Source: Cucumis sativus (taxonomy: Eukaryota; Streptophyta; Magnoliopsida; Cucurbitales; Cucurbitaceae). From it: a stretch of DNA of 64,000 nucleotides. How positions within the stretch are numbered: position 1 is the stretch's first letter; each line of letters opens with the position of its first letter. A model generated the notes under the pieces. The model made no database searches, had not been told where the DNA came from, and worked only from the letters and a program-made list of their open reading frames with translations. The translations under genes and the position numbers were made by a program. The stretch covers positions 248,001 to 312,000 of the forward strand of contig NC_026657.2 of the NCBI RefSeq assembly GCF_000004075.3, in the 5' to 3' direction. Shown here one piece after another: positions 43,387 through 56,248 of this stretch.

Positions 43387-45899
43387 ATGGGGACTATCAA
43401 GCCCCTGCCGAAGTCAGTTCGTAATTCTGTGCGTGCTGGTGTTATTCTCTATGATGTCACGAAGGTCGTGGAAGAGCTTGTTTATAATAGTTTGGATGCT
43501 GGTGCATCGAAGGTATCGAGTCTAATCGTCCTTTGTATGATTTTGTGCTATGTTGAGTCGTGGGGTTGCTTACTTGCCCAAGTTGGAAATGTGTTAAGTT
43601 TTATGACTAATTATCTTCCGGTAAGTTAATCTGATCAAGAGTGTGCAGAATATTAAACTTAGATATAAATCAATCTCGCTCCTAAAACAGTTACAAGTAG
43701 TGCATTATGAATTAGAGGCTACCATGTAATCATAGCTTATTTCTTAGTCATCCATCACCGAGTACCGTTCTTCTCTTCTACAAGAGAAAAATGACTCCTT
43801 TATGGTTGATTGATTCTCTTTACAAAGAGGATAAATTGAGAATCGATCTAGTTACTGAACTCAGTCTATGTTTTAGTGTTTTTGTATTTCTTTGTTGTTC
43901 TTGTTTGGTGGAATCCTAATATTGTCATATTAAGCGAATTAAAGAATGATGATTAGGCATGAGCACCAAATAGTAGGCTAGGCAGATACAATAACAGCGA
44001 CCAAATCTGGTATAATATATCGTGTTTTTGCTGGTTCGCCTTATTCAATGTTTTAGCTTGTTTACCTGGATTTTATCTTGCTACTTTGTTTCTTTGAGTC
44101 ATGTTGTGCGAAATCATTATTTGGCAGTTATATTGACTTATAGAACAACATCAAAAAGCACCATTTCTCATTGTGTAAAACGAAGCACCTTTTCTCTCAC
44201 GTTAGCATATCCTTTTTAGTTAGTAATTGATGCACTCTTTTGTAATCACCGTTAGGTGTTTGTGGTTCTCCCCTAATTTCATTCATCAATGAAATGTTTC
44301 TGGTACCAAAAAAAGAACAATATCAGAAATTATAAGGATGTAATTAGAACTTAATGAAAACTTCAAAAACTAGATAGAAACAACCATCGAAGTTTAGGGA
44401 CTAACTTTGTTATTTTTCCATGTGAAGGTTATATATATATATAATTTTCTTCTAGTTTGCCTGCCTCAGTGTATCTTACTTACAATCTATTGTATCAATT
44501 TATGTCCTCTCCAGATTTCAATTTTCATTGGCATTGGGACATCCTATGTTAAAGTAGTGGACAATGGTTTGTGATTTTCTCAGTTCACTACTTGTTACTT
44601 TAATTTTCTATGTCAAGTTTCATACTGATACAGTGAATTTGTTATATTCTTGTAGGATCTGGTATTACTCGAGATGGGTTAGTTTTGCTTGGAGAAAGAT
44701 ACGGTAAAAATCTCAACTTTCTTCTTTGTGTACCATGTATCTTACTTCACTATCATTTCCCCAGTTTTACTTTGGAGTCCAGAATTGTTATGCTTGGGCT
44801 TGCAGGAGGGGGATGGTGTTTGTAAGTGTTATAACTGGATGGGTTAGAAAAGATTTCTTAGCTTTGATTGAGTGGAGCGTACTGAAGGGCAAGTTTAGAC
44901 CAACCAATCTCTTTAAATATAACTCTAATGATATTTCTGTAAGTCTATCAATTTTTTCAATTGCAAAAAAGGGCAGAATGTGCTAATGGATTTCACTGCT
45001 GCTCTTGTAAGCAGTTAAAGGATGTTTTGATATGATAATCTTTTCGATAACTGGTGAAAAATAGAACTCTAACTAAGGAAATAAGCATGTTAGCAAGTTC
45101 ACAAATATTTAACAAATTTGGATTTACTACCTTGGCATTTTTATGTTGCACTTTTCAATATCTTTATGCAGTGACATCAAAATTTCATGATCTCATCGAC
45201 ACGGATAACAAAGGTGGAACATTTGGCTTTCGAGGAGAGGCATTGGCTTCCATTTCAGATTTTTCATTGGTGGAGATCATAACTAGAGCATGTGGGAGGG
45301 CAAATGGATATCGTAAAGTCTTAAAGGTACAGCTATTTAATTATGGAGGCATATGTGCAAAGTTCCATATTTTGTTGTTATTCAAAGTAGTTTGGATGGG
45401 CTTTAATATGTATTTCTGCTACTATGTTTTTACTTTTCAGCCTTGCTTTTGTCTACCGTAGGTAGTTTCTATTGTTATTTTGGTTGTTACTTTGGTCTTC
45501 TCATGACCTTAGTATTGTTATTGTTCTTTGTATTTTGGATATGACGAGGGTGCTATGGGGGACCTAGTTGAGATGTCCGGGTGCACCTACTGATCCTCTC
45601 TCTCTCCCCCATTTCTTGGCTTCCCTATTATTCTCATTGTATAGATTTCTTGTACTTTGAGTTCATTAATAATAAAGAAGCTTGTCTCCTTTTTAAAGTA
45701 ATTAACTTTTATTTGGTCCGTTACAGGGTTGCAAATGCTTGTATCTTGGAATTGATGATGATATGGAAGATTTTGGCACTACTGGTAAGTAGTAACAGTT
45801 TCATCATCTCTCAGTTACGTTAAATTGCAAAAAGTTGCTTAGCATGCTTTAAGACCTTGCAAGTGCTTCGTACAGGGCAGAGCCGGATTTTTATTGTGT

Positions 45900-45930
<31 letters not shown>

Positions 45931-48900
45931 GGGGGGGGCAACAGTTTACATTCGAAACACACATACACACACACCACATAATCTTTTAATGGGCAAATTA
46001 GAGAGAGCTTTAAAATCTCAACTTCTTCTTCATCTACTTTTTTTTAGGCTTTTAATCAACAAAGGGTATCTAATCATGAAAAAATATATTATATTCCCTT
46101 CTCTGCTCCATCCCTTTGTATCTGGATTCAGGACTCGTACTTTTGTTTGCAGTTTTCTGTTCTGACCATTAACCTCATGAAAAACATTGATGTGGTAAAT
46201 CAACCGGTTGGAACACTGGTGTGTGGTAAAACGTAATTATATGGGATGTAGATCCAATTTTGGTTGTTTTAAATTTTTTGTAATTATCCTTTCTAGTTAT
46301 CTGATCCGTAGTTCTGAAGTATATATGGGTCCACAAAATTACCATCATATATTTTTAAGAAATAGTTTGATTGTAATATTTGTACCTTGATGTAGTACAT
46401 TCATTTAACCGTTCATTATACTCATACAAGGAGAGAAAGCAAATGTGAGGAGTTCAGTACGGTGATGGGATGATGGATATGTCTTTTAAGTTTTAGTAGG
46501 TAGATTTTCACTTGGATGGTAGCAAGGCAACTATCGGTGTCACTGAACTCTGTTGAAACTATATGCATCTTAATATCGTGTGCTCCAAATATTTCTAAAC
46601 GTTCATGCCATTTGCAATTACAACTGGAAAAAAATTATTTTCTCCTTTGTTACATTCTATTCTTGCAAATACTTCTCAAGGCCATTACTGAATCAGGGTT
46701 CTTTCATTTTTTCTTTTGTAGTTATTGTTCGTGATCTGTTTTACAACCAACCAGTTCGAAGGAAACATATGCAATCCAGGTCTTAATTTCTTCCAACTTT
46801 TTTATTCCTTTTTTGTATATTAAACAATTTTTTTTAGTGAAAAGGAGAATTCAAGAGTTGACCTATGGATAAGGCAAGTTCTTATGATGAGAAAGAAGAT
46901 AATAGATTGCAATCATAGTTTAAGAAAGCTGAAAAGCCAGAAGGAAATATACAGGGCCTTGTCAGAATGAAGTTTAAAGTATGTGTTTTAAGTATCATAG
47001 AAAAACTTGCCATGTTAAAGTTTGTAATGCACACTTCGGTAGTATGTTATTGAGAAAATAGAAATCAAACAACAATATTTAATTCCTTTCATATATTTTT
47101 TAAATTATTTCTTTCATACTTGTTAATACAATGATAACTACCAGTTTTAAGCGTTCAGTGCCTCAATTTTTATATTTAAAATTTTGTTGAAAAATATAAT
47201 TTTTTTCACATAAATTATAAATTTTCTTATTTTGATACTCTATTGTTCTCAAAGTGTAAGTTTTAAAAATACTTTCATAAACCAAAAGAACCTTAACTTT
47301 TTAGCTTTGTAAAATGAAATATCATGTTGCATTTTATGGATGTGTGAAATTTCATTTTGCATAATGGAACTTGAAGCCCCAAGAAGGTCTTGCATGCAGT
47401 CAAGAAATGTGTATTTCGAACTGCCCTTGTACATTCTAAAGTTTCCTTCAAAATTGTAGAGAGTGAAAGGTATATCAATGTTTAATTCAGGTTGAAGTTG
47501 AAATATGTAAATTTTTTATGTCAGCGTTTTCACAATTTTATTTCTCTGATGTAGTAAGAGTATCCTTCTTTGCACGGATCCCTCTCCTTCTCCTTTATCA
47601 CTTTTGAGAAGTGGGTTTGGTAGTGAGGTTTCCAGGTCTCTCCATGAATTAAAAATCGGTGGTGGAGACTTAAAGCTATCGGGCTATATATGCAGTCCGT
47701 TTGACAATTTCAGTATCAAGGTATGATTATTTTCTTGATGTCACAAAAGAAGGCTAATTCTGCTTGTTGATATTTCATTATTTTTTATGAGTTGTTTTTA
47801 TGGCAGGGTGTTCAATATCTCTGTATCCACACCATTCTGTAAATTCTTTAAATCTATGGTGATTGGTAGGTGGATAGGATTCACTATTCAGTATTTCATG
47901 AAATTGTTTGGACCTCAGCAAGGACAGATATTAACAGTCGATTCATTTGCAAGGGCCAAATTCATAAATTACTTAATCAACTGGCCAGTAGATTTACGAG
48001 CCTAGATCCACAGACTGACCTTGCCTTTCACAGAAGGAAGAGAGGCAGGTCTGAAGCAAATCCTGCTTATGTTTTAAATTTAGAGTGCCCTGTATCCTTC
48101 TACGATCTAACATTTGAATCATCCAAGACCATTGTTCAGTTTAAGGTAATTCTTGTTCTCCAAACACTAGTTCATTTATTTATCCTCTGTTCCTTTATTG
48201 AAATATAAAATGCTTTTGTTTTATGACATTTAATTGTCCGATAGAATTCTTTCCTTAGACTCTTTTATTTATCCAATCCCTTCTGATTTCCTTCTGTTTT
48301 GATTTGCAAAGGACTGGACCCCAATACTTACCTTCGTTGAAGAGGCCATTCAACAATTTTGGAAGGAAAAATATAATTGTGGTATGCAGTTAGCCATATC
48401 TTGACACCGTAGTCGTTGTTCATAAACACTGTTTGAAGTTTTATTTTGCACTTTCAGGAAAATCTGCAGTCCATTCAACCCCCATAGTTGGAGATGAGTC
48501 GTGGAAGGATGAAGATAACACGATTTCAACAAAATCAAGTACTTTTAAGTTGAACTTTTGTCTTCATCTTCGTTCTCACTTTTGATTTATGAAATGACTT
48601 ATTCTTATATATGCTTCTTGAGTTGCCCACACTGCACCGCCCCCCCCCCCCCCCCCCCCACCCCCCCCAACAAAATGGTTAATTTATTATCTGCACAGCA
48701 CACTTCCCCATGAGAAGTAAACTCAAATCGTGCAAACTTGCAGAATAAAAATGACCTGGTTGAATTTTTGTTTCAGATGATATTCTATCTGTGAAGAAGA
48801 GCAGAATGCAAAGCTGTCAGGCTTCCCTTATTGATTCGTTTTCACCATCAGTCACGTTCACAAAACATGATGACATCTTGTCCTATAAATTGTGTGACAA

Positions 48901-51900
48901 AAAGGCATGTGAGAGTTCACACACAAGTTCAATTGAATTGGATGACGGCGATCACCATCTAGCTAAGATGCAATTTAGTAACCGAGCCGATCATTTCCCA
49001 AAATCATGGGATACTCCCTTGGCAAAATGCTCAACTACAGCTTTCCAAAACAATTACCGTTACCAATCGGTACCTGAATTTCTTTTTGTATCTGAAGATT
49101 CCTTTTTGGATAGAAGGCTGAACTTTCCTGAAGGATGTGATGACGTTGTTGAGGAGAATATCTTCTGTTCAGATTTAAAAGGTCAATCTTCTAAAATGCA
49201 TATCAATATGATTACTGGGTCTGCCGAAAGTACACCATCTTCTTACATTCATGAAATTAGTTATGATGATTATATCTTCATGGGTAACAAACCTTCACTT
49301 ACGGGATGCTCCTCAATGAGCAGTTTTCAACCGTACGTTCAAAATGATGTCATCAAAAGAACCCAAATGCAAGGAAGCGATGATGAATCTGATATTATGA
49401 AACTTGGTGCTTACATCAAGGGTTCTGATTTTTGTGCTGGATCCTCATTGCATGCTGAGGTATGCTCTCTAACCTATTAGAGCTAACAATTTATGAATTT
49501 CTCAAGATATTAATTTCTTTTTAAAACTATTTGATCTAATTTGTATATCCTTTTGGCATTTGGACATGCATATGCAGACGTTTTTGTCAAGTTATCAGAC
49601 CAGAAATTCCCCAAATGCTCACATGACTTCAAATTCTATATTAGCCAGGGAATGGGATGTTGATTGCTTGAGTGTTAGGGATGAGGTTGACAGGAGCTGG
49701 CGATCTAGAGATAGGATACCCTTCAAGGAGTTCGTGGATGATGATGAAAAGGGCTGCCAATTTGATTATGATATCATGTTGAGTAGTTCCAACAAAAAGA
49801 ATTACAAGTCAAGCTGTAACGATAGTACAATGATAATTGATGATGTTTTTGATACAAGAGAAGACCTTAGTACCTTCCTTAAAAAGTGTAATGATTTTGA
49901 ACATTCTTCTCCTAGGAGTAGTCCTGATATGCACTCCCGTCAGAAGTATTTTTCCAATTGGAGATTGCCCGAAAGAGATTGTGAAAAGGCTTATGGAAGC
50001 TCAGAACCTGAGATTGGACATCAAGCTTTTAAACAGAAGTATTGTTCTGTTGAAAGGCCTAGAAGAGGCAAATCGGCTCCACCTTTTTACAAAAGAAAGA
50101 CTAGTTTCTATTGCCTGGACCAACGAAAGGCAGAAAGGGCTGATGCTGCTAGTTTCTATTGCCTGAACAAAAGAAAAGCTGATAAGTCTAGTGCCTCTAG
50201 TTTCTATTGCATGGACCAAGGGAAAGTTGAAAAGCTTAAGGCATCGGTCTTCCTTGACAGCCCACCCCATTTAGGTATTCATTATTTAAAAAATCATAGC
50301 CTGTAAGATGTCACTGATGAATTACTAACGTTTTAGCTACTGCCTTGCACGTACAGAACCAGTTGAGCTGAGAGATTCCGAACATATCTCTGGTACTAGT
50401 AATCAATATGTTAAGCCTTTTCCTGTTGATGACTTATTGGTTGAAACCAGGTAGAGAGCCAAACCTTTCTCCTATCAATTTAAAATTTGAGATTTTTGTT
50501 TGAATATAAAGAACCTCTTCCTCACTTCCAGATCTTCCAGAAGAGATACGACAAAGATGTCTGCTATTATGGGAAATAGTGAGGAGAAACAAGGAGAGAT
50601 TTCCAAGCAGTCCCAATACGATGTTAAGGTTACTGAAAGTGCTATAGGTATACCATGTATTCAAAACTATTTATTTGTTCTTATTGGACTTGGGAAAACG
50701 AGATTTCAATATTTATTGAGGGGATTGGTATTGAGGGACTTTATCTGATCAGAAAAACATTGAAAGAATCTCGTGCTGTTAATCTCTTCTCATACAGGTT
50801 TAGTAGATTTATGTTTATCACCATTGATATAACAATGTTTAATCAGGATACTTTAATTAAATCAATCATCAAGAATAGTCCCTCCAGCTACAGTATATAG
50901 CATGCCACATTGGTTCAAAATTTTGTTGTCCCTCAAATATTGAGTTTTTAGACTGAGAAATAATATTTATAGTGTGTAGATTTTGTATATAAAACAGTTG
51001 TGTTTGAATTAGTCATTTACATCTTTTAATTATTTTTAGATGTTCTTTCCTTTTATAATTAGTTTCCTTGTTAGTATTTCACATGTGTTATATTTACCCA
51101 TTATGTGGTCCCTTTTGAAGAAAAAGAGAATTATTATTATTTCTCCAAAAGTAACACAACGCTTTTTATAGCTAGCATATTAGTGATCTTTCTAATATCC
51201 TCTAATACTTCTCGAATGGCATAGTTTTGACACTATTTCATTTCCAGAATTATGCTCAAAGGAAACTCAAGAGTCCTCAGATTTATGGATCAAATGGAAA
51301 AATTGCTGTCCAACTACCGTTAAGTTTGAAACTTAATTTGCTTTCTTTTATTTGATATGAGGCCTCATTTTTTATTTCAGTGATATTTAATAGTTTTTCC
51401 TCGTTGATTTCAGAGAAATGAGGATTCACATGCTTTTGATGATGAAGTTAGTATACTTGATATCTCTTCAGGGTTCCTATCCCTTGCTAGCAATTCCTTA
51501 GTTCCAGATTCGATCGATAAAAATTTCCTTGAAGATGCAAAAGTTCTTCTACAGCTAGATAAGAAATTCATTCCAGTTGTTTCTGGTGGAATTTTGGCTG
51601 TTATCGATCAGGTTAGTTCAATCCCTATAAGTTCCTTCAGTTCAGGTGGTTCTCTGTTTTTGTTTTCTTTTCTATCCATTGTAGCTGGGTTATCAGATTT
51701 GATTTTGGGTTCTGGTGATCCTAAAGGCCCTACTACTTTACTTCATGGAACACTGTAGTTGGTGGCCAAGGGTGGGCTTGAGTGATTTGTAAGAATGCTG
51801 CAAGATCTTTTATTTGATCTTCCTGGATCAATAGAAACAATAGGGGTTGTCCATTTTTTCCGTCTGACAAGTACATGCATCTTACCATTTGGTGACCATA

Positions 51901-54900
51901 TACAGAGCATATGCCTTTCTGTTGGAATCTTCTTCATAAATTACTTTTAATGATTCGTTCTTTCTTGTTAACTTAGATTTGAAGTGTTTTCTCTTTTTGG
52001 TACCATGCTATGGTGTGTATCTTATCTGCTGTTCTTTTGGTACAACCTTTTGTCTCATTGAAAGTTAATGGAAGTTTCAGTCTATACATATACTTTTAGT
52101 TACAAATTATTATTTCTAACAAGGTTGTCTATGTGTATTTTCATCCATTTCTTTGGGTGCTCATGCCTTGTTATTCCTCTTACTCTATATACATTATGTG
52201 TAAACCAATTGACAAGTCTTCCAGGTGTGGGGTTTGGTAATGATGTTGAAATGGTGCTTTTCTACAGCATGCTGCAGATGAAAGAATCCGACTTGAAGAT
52301 CTTCGTCAAAAGGTAATCGAAATTTGTTTGGTGAACTAGTTCTTTGTGATTTCTAATAAAGACATGTACACAGCTGTTGTCCGGTGAAGCAAAGACTACA
52401 GCCTATCTAGATGCTGAACACGAGCTGGTAAATTCTGTTTGCTGTTTTCTGGTCTTAATCTGTCATGCTTTGATTTAAAGGATATAAATTTATCCTGCTG
52501 TTTGATTACTACAGGTACTGCCAGAGATTGGTTACCAGTTGCTGTATAACTATGCCGATCAAGTTAAAGAGTGGGGTTGGATCTGTAATATTCATGCTCA
52601 AGATTCAAAATCCTTCCGAAGGTATCCTGTATGACTTCCTAGAACCTTCTAAATTGTCCTTTTCCTCTCTGGCTATACTAAGCTAGAAAGCTACTTAGCA
52701 TGCTAAAGAGAGGAAAGGGCAACTCCTGATCCATCAGGAAATCTATGTATTTTCATTGGTAACTAGGTAAACATAGCCTAAGGTAGTTTCTTTTGATTTT
52801 CATTAAAAAGAGATTGAGAGATAAGGGGTTTGTCTGATTTGCCAGTGCTGCTCAAGTTCGCCACATTAATATTTGGTTCTCTGTGCAGCAATTTGAACAT
52901 CCTACACAAGCAGGAAACAGTCATCATGCTAATGGCAGTTAATCACCGTCTTCCTTGCTTCTATGATTATTACATTCAACTTTGCAAAAACAAATCATGC
53001 GAACTGTAATAAATCATTTATTGGGTGCTTGAAATTTGTAACAAATTTATATCTTTTTTTAGAATTCCAGTTCATGTGTTCTTATTTTATATTTATATAA
53101 ACATCATGTGTATGCATAATAGGTACCGTGCATATTAGGGGTTAATTTATCTGATGTTGATCTTCTGGAGTTTCTTCATCAGGTAACCGAGGCCCTTGCA
53201 CTCTAATACAAATTTTAGTTGTTTTATTCAGATATTAATTTTATTTATCTGCTGTATTGTTCCTTAAACACCTGAATAATTTTGCAAATGTTGCTCTGTC
53301 CTACATGTATAAGCTTGCTAAGGGTTTTTTTCTTATTTTTTTATTTTTTGGGATCGAAAGCTTGCTGATACAGATGGCTCAGCAACGATGCCACCATCGG
53401 TACTTCGAGTTCTTAATTCAAAGGCCTGCAGAGGTACATGCTTAAACTTGTGTAATATTTACAAATACTGTGAATCATTGGAAATTAGATGCTGCATGGA
53501 TGGGGCTGACTTAAGCTTTTCTGGATGGAATTCTTTTTTGTTTTTTTGAAATATGATACCTCTTTTCATTTGAAAAGAGACTAATGCAAAAAAAAAGAAG
53601 GATACAGGAAACAAAGATAAACACACAGACAAAAAAAAAAAACCAAAACATCAATACCAATTGGAAGTAGTGATGAAGGCATTCCAGCAAGCATATATAT
53701 CCTGAAATGAGAGCCCTTCGGGTCCCTTGGAAAGAGAACACCAAGCAGAAGACTTCAGACGAGCCAAATCAAAACGAGCATAAGAAACTTAATTGCTTGA
53801 GCAGAATTTTGAAAATATGTTGATTTCTTTCTAACCAGAGCTTAGAAAAGAGTGTCCTTTGCAACGTTAACCCAAATTAAGTATGCTTTTGAGTTCTATC
53901 AAATGCCACAAAGCTCACATTTGCCTTCCAAGAATCAGAGAAAACCCATTGAATAGAGAAATCATCAAATAACACTCAAAGAAGATGTGATTGAGATATT
54001 CTCCTTGTAACTTAAGGAGCACAGTGATGGAAAAAAATTGACAAATCTTTTCTCTGTGAAATTTCTGCCGAATTGCTACTATCATTTAAGATGATCCAAA
54101 TGAGTATATTGGTTTTCTTTGGACATTTTTACTTCCAAATTGCTTTAAACAAGTCATCGTCAACAGTTAAAGAAGCCAGGTAAGAAGATAAATAATTCAC
54201 CAAAATCACTTCTGAAGATTCAAGAGCCCAAAATTGAGCATCACCCCATGTTTTCTTATGCGAAAGGAAGAGAGGTTGGAAAGAAGATTCTGAAACTCAA
54301 ACACTTCTTCATCGTTCAAGAGTCTCCAAGAAGATTTCAATCCGCCTTGTGGGGAGAAGGGCATCGGGGGGGTGGGGTGAGTAGAATAGTATAACTTTTT
54401 AGGGGTAGACAAGGATGCTAGTGAGGTGTGGTCCCTTATTTGCTTCCATGTTTCTTTGTGGAGGTTGGATTCGCAAGCCTTTTGTAATTATTCTGTAGGT
54501 GTTATTTTGCATGGACTCCATTATTCTATAGGTGTTATTTTGCATGGTGGGAGTCCTTTCCTTTCAGGAAAGGTGCTTTTGTGGGTGAGTTCTTTTTGTA
54601 TGGTCATGTATTCTTTCATTTCTGGATGAAAGTCTAATTTCTTAAAATTATTAAAAGAAATGTTGGGATATCTAGAAAAAAAGAAACTGCCCCACTTGTA
54701 TTAACAGCTATGACGAATAATCTTGGGAAGCTATCGTTGAGAGTAGCATCACAAAGCCAAGGATCCTTTCAAAATGGTACACATGCATTATTTTCTGACT
54801 TTCTAAACAGAAAGGCTTTCCACCTTTTTCCAAGCTTTAGAAATGCGAACTCATGGCCTCTATAGGCCAAACAAACTCATTGGAACCATAAATGATAATA

Positions 54901-55418
54901 ATAACTTACCACAAGTCTTCAAACTATTTGATTCAACTTCCCTGCTTTTCTCATTTCCGAGCCATATGAAAACAACAATCTGTTGACTGCTAGTTCCACT
55001 ATGTGTGTATTTCATTTTCATGTGGATATTTCACTGAAAACTTAATATTTGATCATTTTTTGATCAGGTGCAATTATGTTCGGTGACTCTTTGTTACCTT
55101 CGGAGTGCTCCCTTTTAGTTGAAGAACTGAAGCAGACTTCTCTATGTTTCCAAGTGAGTGAATAAATTTCAAACCTCCATGGGGGGTTGGAGGATGAAAT
55201 GACTAGTAATTGACAAGTGTGAGATGTTAAATGTACAGTGTGCCCATGGACGGCCAACGACGGTACCGCTTGTGAACTTGGAGGCATTGCATAAGCAGAT
55301 AAAGGAGCTGGAAATACATGGCAGAAGTGGTTCAAATGGAACGTGGAATGGTCTTGGACGACAAGAGCTGAGCATAGAAAGGATGTTGCAGCGCTTGAGT
55401 TCGGCTGAAGGTTTATAA
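43387..55418 (+). CDS. DNA mismatch repair protein MLH3 (MutL homologue 3)
   Basis: MLH3 pairs with MLH1 (MutLgamma) to resolve meiotic crossovers and to repair mismatches in the nucleus. I assembled 26 exons: 43387-43512, 44515-44566, 44656-44703, 45172-45326, 45727-45784, 46722-46779, 47377-47469, 47555-47720, 47807-47822, 47928-48145, 48312-48381, 48458-48538, 48777-49459, 49578-50274, 50357-50450, 50532-50647, 51248-51318, 51414-51611, 52268-52312, 52374-52427, 52515-52621, 52889-52937, 53123-53182, 53361-53433, 55068-55153, 55239-55418. They join in frame to 1217 aa (the Arabidopsis protein is about 1170). GHKL ATPase marks: EELVYN (29-34), DNGSG (58-62), GFRGEAL (94-100). Endonuclease marks: DQHAADERIRLE (999-1010), ACRGAI (1127-1132), CAHGRP (1159-1164). 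Exons 13-14 encode the long disordered linker, with SAPPFY (774-779) and a 48-bp tandem repeat. Exon 9 is only 16 nt. All introns are GT-AG. Introns hold LINE relics and G/C homopolymers. Confidence 0.95.
44245..44316 (+). mobile_element. Possible LINE 3' end in MLH3 intron 1
   Basis: The segment ends with ttcattcatcaatgaaatgt followed by an A-rich stretch, a 3'-end style I associate with plant LINEs. It is short and therefore uncertain. Confidence 0.3.
45462..45698 (+). mobile_element. LINE-type 3' end in MLH3 intron 4
   Basis: It contains gagatgtccgggtgcaccta and ends ttcattaataataaagaagc then T-rich DNA, a recurrent 3' terminus of non-LTR elements in plants, recognised from memory. No coding remains. 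Confidence 0.4.
45890..45938 (+). repeat. (GT)n followed by a 25-base G run in MLH3 intron 5
   Basis: A GT microsatellite runs directly into an uninterrupted run of 25 G (45914-45938). The true length of such a run is rarely certain in assemblies. Confidence 0.9.
48640..48668 (+). repeat. C homopolymer (20 C, A, 8 C) in MLH3 intron 12
   Basis: A C20 tract, one A, then C8, between exons 12 and 13. It is a length-unstable tract like the G run in intron 5. Confidence 0.9.
50103..50246 (+). repeat. 48-bp in-frame coding tandem repeat, three copies, in MLH3 exon 14
   Basis: Copies start at 50103, 50151 and 50199. Each encodes 16 residues beginning SFYC, followed by (L/M)(D/N)(Q/K)(R/G)K and an Ala/Ser-rich end (residues 784-799, 800-815, 816-831). 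The repeat follows directly after SAPPFYKRKT in the disordered linker. Confidence 0.92.
53510..54420 (-). pseudogene. Degenerate LINE reverse-transcriptase C-terminal fragment in MLH3 intron 24
   Basis: Reading the minus strand with several frame breaks gives WK-KCPKKTNILIWI, then a Cys/His-poor remnant, KLWLERNQHIF, and a segment ending GISG-like YICLLECLHH. This order is typical of the zf-RVT region at the end of plant LINE ORF2. Stops and frameshifts make it non-functional. Its 3' end lies toward 53510, where A/T-rich DNA with aaaaaacaaaaaag occurs. It lies antisense to MLH3 in its 1.6-kb intron. Confidence 0.6.
54485..54548 (+). repeat. 32-33-bp tandem duplication in MLH3 intron 24
   Basis: The word attattctgtaggtgttatt followed by ttgcatgg occurs twice in succession with one substitution. 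Confidence 0.85.
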
Positions 55419-56248
55419 TACTCTTGGCAAATGCTGCCGTTTCATCGAGGAGACTAATTGCCCAGGAGCCGGATTAAATAGCAGCAGTATGCATAGTAGA
55501 TTGGATTGAGTAGCATTGTTAGACTATGCATAGAAGCAGAAGATGGGGACGATGATTTGTTAAAGAGAGAGTGTTTCTGTAGTTTAGGTTTCCTTAGAGT
55601 TTTGGTTGTAATTCTTCAATAAATTCTTTTGCAACATTGTAAATAAAGCTAAATGTTTCTTCAAAAGAATATTTACTTTATGGATAAATAATTCTTAGTT
55701 TGCATTTGATTACAAAAGTATATACTCGGAGAAACAGAAAAGAGAAAGGAAGTAAGAAAATATTATATAGATCTTTTAGCATATATGTAATAAGGGAGAC
55801 TCAAACTGAGCCAAATTTTCATATCTTCACACCTCAATCATTGTATTGAAAACAAAATTTGACAACAGTTTAGTTTTTTTGTTCTATATACTAAATTTGT
55901 TCTACTAACATTTAAATATTAAAATCACAATGAATGTATTCTTTAAAAAGAAAGATACAAAATAAAATAATAAGTAAAAGCAAACTTAAATGTATGAAAA
56001 TAGAAAAATGAATGAAGAATATCTAAGAATTCTTGTTATAAGCTGGTTCAAGCTCTAAAACTCCTTCGTAGGCTCGAACTAAACCATAATGGCACCATGT
56101 ACCTGTGAGGAAAATTTAAACAAGAAATCAATGGAAGAGAAAAAGATCAAGGTTACAACTAAAATCAATACATTTACATACATGAGTAAAGATAGAAATT
56201 GAGTTGGCAAATTCACATGATACTCAGGAGCTACAATTGCCCATTGCG
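55419..56248. other. 3' UTR region between convergent MLH3 and PIG-H
   Basis: This holds MLH3 3' UTR signals (aataaattc near 55617 and aataaagc near 55642 are possible polyadenylation signals) and the PIG-H 3' UTR on the other strand. No gene. Confidence 0.55.

Noticed and set aside
45172-45183. Val in place of the Ala of the common MutL ATSK motif in MLH3
   Set aside because: The residue also varies in MLH3 proteins of other eukaryotes as I recall (human has Phe), so it is not a clear defect.
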